The translations under genes and the position numbers were made by a program. Under the pieces are notes generated by a model. The model did not search any database, had not been told where the DNA came from, and worked only from the letters and a program-made list of their open reading frames with translations. From NCBI RefSeq assembly GCF_022763525.1, contig NZ_JALEGG010000112.1, positions 1 to 32,319 on the forward strand: DNA of 32,319 nucleotides, given 5' to 3'. This document shows, piece after piece, positions 28,571 through 32,319 of this stretch (its first letter is position 1; every line of letters starts with the position of its first letter). This stretch comes from Acidovorax sp. GTDB lineage: Bacteria; Pseudomonadota; Gammaproteobacteria; Burkholderiales; Burkholderiaceae_C.

Positions 28571-28598
28571 ACTTGTGGATAACTTGCGTCGCTTCAAG
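28571..28598 (-). promoter_or_regulatory. sigma-32-like heat-shock promoter of dnaK with a DnaA box
   Basis: On the minus strand the -35 box CTTGAAG (28598-28592) and the -10 box CCACAAGT (28578-28571) are separated by 13 nt, close to the RpoH consensus (CTTGAAA and CCCCATNT). A perfect DnaA box TTATCCACA (28582-28574) overlaps the -10 box. The promoter lies about 40 nt before the dnaK ATG. Confidence 0.6.
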
Positions 28599-28630
28599 TC
28601 GTCCCTCTCGATAAATTTGTCTTAAAGCAA

Positions 28631-29182
28631 TTACTTCGGCGCCGCGACGGTGACCAGCGCGGGGCGCAGCACGCGCTCGGCGATCACATAGCCTTTTTGC
28701 AGCACGGCCACGACGGTGTTGGCCTCTTGCTCAGCAGGCACCATGCTGATGGCCTGGTGCTGGTGGGGGTCGAACTTGGCGCCGGGCTCGGGGTTGATGG
28801 CCAGCACCTTGTTGCGTTCGAGCGCTGAAGTCAGCTGGCGCAAGGTGGCGTCTGCCCCTTCGCGCAATTGCTGAGGGGTCGCCTCCTTGATGGCCAGCGC
28901 AGCATCCAGGCTGTCGCACACCGGCAGCAGGCTTTCGGCAAAGCTTTCGATGCCGAACTTGCGGGCTTTGGACACTTCCTCCTCCGCGCGGCGGCGGGCG
29001 TTTTCGGCCTCGGCCTTGGCGCGCAGGAACTGGTCGGCCAGATCGGCACTTTTGGCTTTCAGCTCGGCCAACTCGCCCTGCAGGCGGGCCAGCTCGTCGG
29101 AGGCGTGGGCAGCCATGGCGGCTTCGACTTCTTCGGGGGCGGGGGCGCCTTGGGGCGGGGTGGATTGGCTGGTGTCGGACAT
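28631..29182 (-). CDS. grpE: nucleotide exchange factor GrpE
   Basis: 183 aa. It releases ADP from DnaK. A flexible acidic N-terminus is followed by a long coiled-coil helix ([36 protein letters not shown]). The GrpE core carries [16 protein letters not shown] and the family-typical end [35 protein letters not shown]. The start [10 protein letters not shown] at 29182 is chosen because upstream in-frame sequence is promoter DNA. A sigma-32-like promoter lies upstream, and dnaK follows after 100 nt. Confidence 0.97.
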   Translation of the reverse strand: MSDTSQSTPPQGAPAPEEVEAAMAAHASDELARLQGELAELKAKSADLADQFLRAKAEAENARRRAEEEVSKARKFGIESFAESLLPVCDSLDAALAIKEATPQQLREGADATLRQLTSALERNKVLAINPEPGAKFDPHQHQAISMVPAEQEANTVVAVLQKGYVIAERVLRPALVTVAAPK

Positions 29183-29218
29183 GTTGTGGAAGGAAGATAA
29201 ATAAACAGTACGCGCGGC

Positions 29219-29246
29219 ACTTGAGGGCATCCGGCGGCAAATCAAG
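29219..29246 (-). promoter_or_regulatory. sigma-32-like heat-shock promoter of grpE
   Basis: On the minus strand CTTGATT (29246-29240) and CCTCAAGT (29226-29219) are separated by 13 nt. The layout and the shared CC-CAAGT box match the dnaK promoter at 28571-28598, which supports both calls. It lies about 37 nt upstream of the grpE ATG. Confidence 0.55.
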
Positions 29247-29390
29247 GCCCTGTGCAGGGACATTGTCATGGGCCGGTTGCCCGGGTGCCCTGAGTGAAGC
29301 ATGTCGGCGCAACCGGTTGTTTTACAAGAGCTTGCACCGCAGCGGCGCCTGTCTTGCCGGCTTGGCTGCAGCCCCCAAGGTCGCAGAGAG

Positions 29391-29420
29391 TGTACAAGCG
29401 GGATACTACCGGGCTATAAT
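29391..29420 (+). promoter_or_regulatory. sigma-70 promoter of the rpsF operon
   Basis: A perfect -10 box TATAAT (29415-29420) lies 18 nt after a -35-like TGTACA (29391-29396, four of six consensus bases). The predicted start near 29427 gives a leader of about 60 nt before rpsF. Confidence 0.7.
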
Positions 29421-29436
29421 CGCCGGCTTTCCCTTG

Positions 29437-29464
29437 CCACACCACTTCTGGACGCGGTGGGTGG
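29437..29464 (+). promoter_or_regulatory. stem-loop in the rpsF leader
   Basis: CCAC-ACC (29437-29443) can pair with GGT (29456-29458) and GTGG (29461-29464), leaving a GG bulge. Leaders of rpsF operons in many bacteria carry an S6:S18-binding RNA that feeds back on translation. This could be such a site, but I cannot confirm its signature by eye. Confidence 0.3.
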
Positions 29465-29485
29465 TCTTACCCAAAAGGAGTCTGC

Positions 29486-29866
29486 ATGCGTCATTACGAA
29501 ATCATTTTGTTGATCCACCCGGATCAAAGCGAACAAGTTCCTGCCATGCTGGAACGTTACAAGGGCATGATCACCGCTGGCGGTGGCAAGGTGCACCGCG
29601 TGGAAGACTGGGGCCGTCGTCAACTGGCGTACCTGATCAACAAGCTGGCCAAGGCCCACTACCTGTGCGTGAACATCGAAGCCGACCAGGCTGTGATGGC
29701 TGAACTGGAGCACGCCTTCAAGTTCAACGACGCCGTGCTGCGCCATCTGACGGTTCAGAAGAAGAAGGCCGAAACCGGCCCTTCCTCCATGATGAAGACC
29801 GTGGAGCGCGAAGAAGCCCGCAAGGCCAGCCAGGCTGAATACGCCGCTGCCGGCGAGCGCGCCTAA
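29486..29866 (+). CDS. rpsF: 30S ribosomal protein S6
   Basis: 126 aa. The sequence [25 protein letters not shown], then [19 protein letters not shown] and a basic [10 protein letters not shown] segment, is typical bS6, which binds S18 on the 16S platform. The C-terminal tail ([18 protein letters not shown]) is charged and probably disordered. An AAGGAG site stands before the ATG. It is the first gene of the plus-strand operon rpsF-priB-rpsR-rplI. Confidence 0.98.
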   Translation: MRHYEIILLIHPDQSEQVPAMLERYKGMITAGGGKVHRVEDWGRRQLAYLINKLAKAHYLCVNIEADQAVMAELEHAFKFNDAVLRHLTVQKKKAETGPSSMMKTVEREEARKASQAEYAAAGERA

Positions 29867-29884
29867 GCCCCCGTCGCCCAAGGA

Positions 29885-30175
29885 GTGCAGAACCGCGTTG
29901 TCTTGACCGCTTGTATCGCAGAGGCTGAGTCCCTGCGCTACACCCCCGCCGGATTGCCCGCCATCACGCTGCGGCTCGAGCATGAGTCCCGGCAAACCGA
30001 AGCAGGGCAGTCCCGCGAAGTCAAGGCCGCCATGAAAGCCGTCGCCTTTGGTGCGATGGCCGAGCGCTTGGCAAGGCAGAACATCGGAAGTCTCTGGACT
30101 TTCAGTGGATTTCTGGCCACCCCGCGCAATGGCAAGAACGCGATTCTTCACATCCAGGATATTCAACAAAATTAA
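29885..30175 (+). CDS. priB: primosomal replication protein PriB
   Basis: 96 aa. It is an OB-fold single-strand DNA-binding protein that helps PriA reload the DnaB helicase at stalled forks. The sequence [33 protein letters not shown] matches the betaproteobacterial PriB/N protein, with an OB-fold core ending in [21 protein letters not shown]. Position between rpsF and rpsR is conserved. The only start that keeps the N-terminus is the GTG at 29885, whose first base is the last base of an AAGGAG box, so ribosome-binding spacing is abnormal. Alternatives are a TTG at 29903 or coupled translation from rpsF. Confidence 0.9.
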   Translation: MQNRVVLTACIAEAESLRYTPAGLPAITLRLEHESRQTEAGQSREVKAAMKAVAFGAMAERLARQNIGSLWTFSGFLATPRNGKNAILHIQDIQQN

Positions 30176-30192
30176 TTTTCAAGGGGTCCGCA

Positions 30193-30474
30193 ATGGCCAC
30201 GTTCAAGAAGTTCAACAAAGACAAGCGCCCAAAGCGCAACACCCAGTCCCTGCTGTTCAAGCGCAAGCGCTTCTGCCGCTTCACGGTGACGGGCGTTGAA
30301 GAAATCGACTACAAGGATGTCGACACGCTGCGCGATTTCATTGCCGAAAACGGCAAGATCATCCCCGCACGCCTGACCGGCACGCGCGCCATTTTCCAGC
30401 GTCAGCTGAACACCGCCATCAAGCGCGCCCGCTTCCTGGCCCTGGTGCCTTACAGCGACCAGCACAAGATCTAA
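30193..30474 (+). CDS. rpsR: 30S ribosomal protein S18
   Basis: 93 aa. The conserved core [20 protein letters not shown], then [19 protein letters not shown] and [19 protein letters not shown], is bS18, partner of S6 on the 30S platform. A GGGG-rich ribosome-binding site (CAAGGGGTCC) precedes the ATG. It lies 17 nt after priB and 12 nt before rplI. Confidence 0.98.
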   Translation: MATFKKFNKDKRPKRNTQSLLFKRKRFCRFTVTGVEEIDYKDVDTLRDFIAENGKIIPARLTGTRAIFQRQLNTAIKRARFLALVPYSDQHKI

Positions 30475-30486
30475 GGAGCACAACCC

Positions 30487-30939
30487 ATGCAAATCATTCT
30501 GCTCGACAAGGTTGTGAACCTCGGCAACCTGGGTGAAATCGTCAAGGTCAAGGACGGTTACGCTCGCAACTTCCTGATCCCTTCGGGCCGCGCCCGCCGC
30601 GCCACTGAAGCTGCCAAGGCAGAGTTCGAAGCCAAGCGTGCTGAACTCGAAAAGGCCGCTGCCGCCAAGCTGGCAGAAGCCCAAGCCCAAGGCGAGAAGC
30701 TGGCCGGCACCACCGTCAAGCTGACGCAAAAGGCTGGCGTGGACGGCCGTCTGTTTGGTTCCGTGACCAACCACGACATCGCCGAAGAGCTGAACAAGCA
30801 AGGCTACAAGGTTGCCAAGTCGCAAATCCGCCTGCCCAACGGTCCCATCAAGGTCGTGAGCGATAGCACGGTTTCGGTGGCACTGCACACCGATGTGGTC
30901 GTGGACGTGACCGTGTCGGTCTACGGCGAAACGGCCTGA
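30487..30939 (+). CDS. rplI: 50S ribosomal protein L9
   Basis: 150 aa, the normal length. The N-terminal domain is [37 protein letters not shown] long central helix ([30 protein letters not shown]) joins it to the C-terminal domain ([19 protein letters not shown]). It binds 23S rRNA at the base of the L1 stalk. The ATG is preceded by AAGGAG. A double hairpin follows the stop. Confidence 0.98.
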   Translation: MQIILLDKVVNLGNLGEIVKVKDGYARNFLIPSGRARRATEAAKAEFEAKRAELEKAAAAKLAEAQAQGEKLAGTTVKLTQKAGVDGRLFGSVTNHDIAEELNKQGYKVAKSQIRLPNGPIKVVSDSTVSVALHTDVVVDVTVSVYGETA

Positions 30940-30940
30940 T

Positions 30941-30990
30941 ACACCCTCGGGTGTTCTCCTAAGCCGCCCTCGGGCGGCTTTTGTCTTTTG
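30941..30990 (+). terminator. tandem hairpins ending the rpsF-rplI operon
   Basis: The first hairpin is ACACCC-TC-GGGTGT (30941-30954). The second is AAGCCGCCC-TC-GGGCGGCTT (30961-30980), followed by TTGTCTTTTG. The second is a standard Rho-independent terminator. Both share a CCCTCGGG apex. Confidence 0.85.
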
Positions 30991-31011
30991 GTTCGCGCTT
31001 TTTGTACATGA

Positions 31012-31054
31012 TTGCCCACGGGTCATCCACGGATTACCCACAGGCTTGTCCCCA
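31012..31054 (+). promoter_or_regulatory. array of DnaA-box-like 9-mers upstream of dnaB
   Basis: Four same-strand 9-mers resemble the DnaA box TTATCCACA: TTGCCCACG at 31012, TCATCCACG at 31023, TTACCCACA at 31034 and TTGTCCCCA at 31046. They have 3, 2, 1 and 2 mismatches. The first three start exactly 11 nt apart and the fourth 12 nt later. The array ends 65 nt before the dnaB ATG. DnaA binding is inference. Confidence 0.4.
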
Positions 31055-31119
31055 GACGGTGGCGCCGCGCACGATGAGCGCGGCATGGCCGCTGTCCGGT
31101 CTGCCCGGAGAAACCTCTC

Positions 31120-32319
31120 ATGTCTGCTGTATTTCCCCTGCTCGATGAACCGGGCTTCACGCCCGCTGCGGACCGCGAAATCGCCCAGCTGCGCGTGCCG
31201 CCGCACTCCATCGAGGCGGAGTCGAGCGTGCTGGGCGGCTTGTTGCTGGACAACAATGCGTGGGATCGCGTGGGCGACTTGCTGGTGGAAAGCCATTTCT
31301 ACCGCCACGAGCACCAGCTGATCTACACCGCCATCGGCGCGCTGATCAACGCGAGCAAGCCGGCCGACGTGATCACCGTGTTTGAGCACCTGCAGAACCT
31401 CGGCAAGGCGCAGGAGGTGGGCGGGCTGGCATACCTGAACAACCTCGCGCAGTACGTGCCGAGCGCCAGCAACATCCGGCGCTATGCGGAAATCGTGCGC
31501 GAGCGGGCCATCCTGCGCAAGCTGGTCACGGCCAGCGATGAAATCTCCACCAACGCGTTCAACCCCCAGGGCAAGACGGTGGAGCGTATCCTGGACGAGG
31601 CGGAAGCCAAGATCTTTGCCATCGGGGAAGAGGGCTCCCGCACCAAGCAGGGTTTTCAGTCGCTCGACACGCTGGTGATCGATCTGCTGGACAAGGTGCA
31701 GGAGATGGCGGACAACCCGGTGGATGTGACCGGCATTCCCACCGGCTTTGCCGATCTGGACCGCATGACCTCGGGCCTGCAGGCCGGCGACATGATCGTG
31801 CTGGCCGCGCGCCCCTCCATGGGCAAGACCTCGTTCGCGGTGAACATCGCCGAGCACGTGGCGCTCAACGAAGGCCTGCCGGTCGCCATCTTCTCGATGG
31901 AAATGGGCGCGGCTCAGTTGGCGGTTCGTATTGTGGGCTCCATCGGCCGCGTGAACCAGGGGCACCTGCGTACCGGCCAGCTCACCGACGACGAATGGCC
32001 GCGCCTGACCGAGGCCATTGAAAAGCTGCGCACCGTGTCGCTGCACATCGATGAAACGCCGGGCCTCACGCCCAGCGAACTGCGCGCCAATGCCCGTCGC
32101 CTGGCGCGCCAGTGCGGCAAGCTCGGCCTGATCGTGGTGGACTACCTGCAGCTCATGAGCGGCTCGGGCAGTGGTGGCAGCGACAACCGCGCGACCGAGC
32201 TGGGCGAAATTTCCCGGGGCCTCAAGATGCTGGCCAAAGAACTGCAGTGCCCGGTGATCGCGCTGTCCCAGCTCAACCGTTCGGTGGAGCAGCGCACTGA
32301 CAAGCGCCCCATGATGTCC
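31120..32319 (+). CDS. dnaB: replicative DNA helicase DnaB, N-terminal 400 codons (cut by window edge)
   Basis: This hexameric helicase unwinds the replication fork. The N-terminal domain is visible (VPPHSIEAESSVLGGLLLDNNAWDRV, FYRHEHQLIYTAIGAL). The RecA-like motor follows, with Walker A ARPSMGKTSF, FSMEMGAAQLAVRI, Walker B LIVVDYLQLM and ISRGLKMLAKELQCPVIALSQLNRSVEQR, ending at the window edge before the last part of the motor. The ATG at 31120 (MSAVFPLLDEPG) follows a GGAG site. It comes after the rpsF-rplI terminator, so it is probably transcribed on its own. About 60-70 residues should lie beyond the edge. Confidence 0.97.
   Translation, partial: MSAVFPLLDEPGFTPAADREIAQLRVPPHSIEAESSVLGGLLLDNNAWDRVGDLLVESHFYRHEHQLIYTAIGALINASKPADVITVFEHLQNLGKAQEVGGLAYLNNLAQYVPSASNIRRYAEIVRERAILRKLVTASDEISTNAFNPQGKTVERILDEAEAKIFAIGEEGSRTKQGFQSLDTLVIDLLDKVQEMADNPVDVTGIPTGFADLDRMTSGLQAGDMIVLAARPSMGKTSFAVNIAEHVALNEGLPVAIFSMEMGAAQLAVRIVGSIGRVNQGHLRTGQLTDDEWPRLTEAIEKLRTVSLHIDETPGLTPSELRANARRLARQCGKLGLIVVDYLQLMSGSGSGGSDNRATELGEISRGLKMLAKELQCPVIALSQLNRSVEQRTDKRPMMS

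Larger units (their letters stand above)
29183..29485. other. 303-nt divergent promoter region between grpE and rpsF
   Basis: No gene is seen here. It holds the grpE heat-shock promoter (minus, 29219-29246), the rpsF sigma-70 promoter (plus, 29391-29420) and the rpsF leader (from about 29427). The stretch 29250-29390 contains inverted GGCC-rich words, but I recognise nothing else in it. Confidence 0.7.

Noticed and set aside
30172-32046. A 624-codon minus-strand frame opposite rpsR, rplI and dnaB
   Set aside because: It spans three certain plus-strand genes and the operon terminator; it is a codon-bias artefact.

Overview
The window is a high-GC chromosomal stretch that reads as a betaproteobacterium of the Comamonadaceae, probably Acidovorax or a close relative. 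The evidence is the block order asd-fimV-truA-trpF-trpB-trpA-accD, the protein sequences themselves, and two families of short intergenic repeats that I associate with this family. I see no phage, transposon, CRISPR array, tRNA or rRNA. It is a conserved-core region apart from a surface-polysaccharide cluster at the left end.

Left part (1-8927, all minus strand): a polysaccharide cluster. It runs from a LON-domain protein through an NDP-sugar epimerase/dehydratase (CapD/PglF type), a Wzx-like flippase, a hexapeptide-repeat acyltransferase, a GT4 and a GT2 glycosyltransferase, a class I methyltransferase and UDP-glucose 6-dehydrogenase to the start of a DegT/DnrJ aminotransferase cut by the window edge. 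Genes overlap or abut and look co-translated. Together they would make nucleotide sugars, build a modified glycan and move it across the inner membrane. A lone YggT-family membrane protein (plus strand) follows.

Middle part (9872-29182, all minus strand): in transcription order grpE, dnaK, dnaJ (heat-shock chaperone team, with sigma-32-like promoters before grpE and dnaK); a beta-CASP metallo-beta-lactamase-fold RNase-like protein; a LysR regulator; leuC, an entericidin-like lipoprotein, leuD and leuB (leucine synthesis); asd (aspartate-family amino acids); fimV (type IV pilus/polar hub); truA; trpF, trpB and trpA (late tryptophan synthesis); and accD (fatty acid synthesis).

Right part (29486-32319, plus strand): rpsF-priB-rpsR-rplI, a strong terminator, then the first 400 codons of dnaB, which runs off the window.

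The most interesting signal is between leuB and asd. After the leuB terminator there is a TACAAT -10-like box and, 9 nt on, a 33-codon ORF ending in a run made only of Ile, Thr and Lys, then Gly. Downstream, the RNA can form mutually exclusive pairings. This looks like a transcription-attenuation leader for asd, whose pathway feeds Lys, Thr and Ile. Other points worth a look are a perfect DnaA box inside the dnaK heat-shock promoter, an evenly spaced series of DnaA-box-like 9-mers ahead of dnaB, and a 62-nt repeat with three intergenic copies and two half-copies embedded in trpF and the lysR gene.
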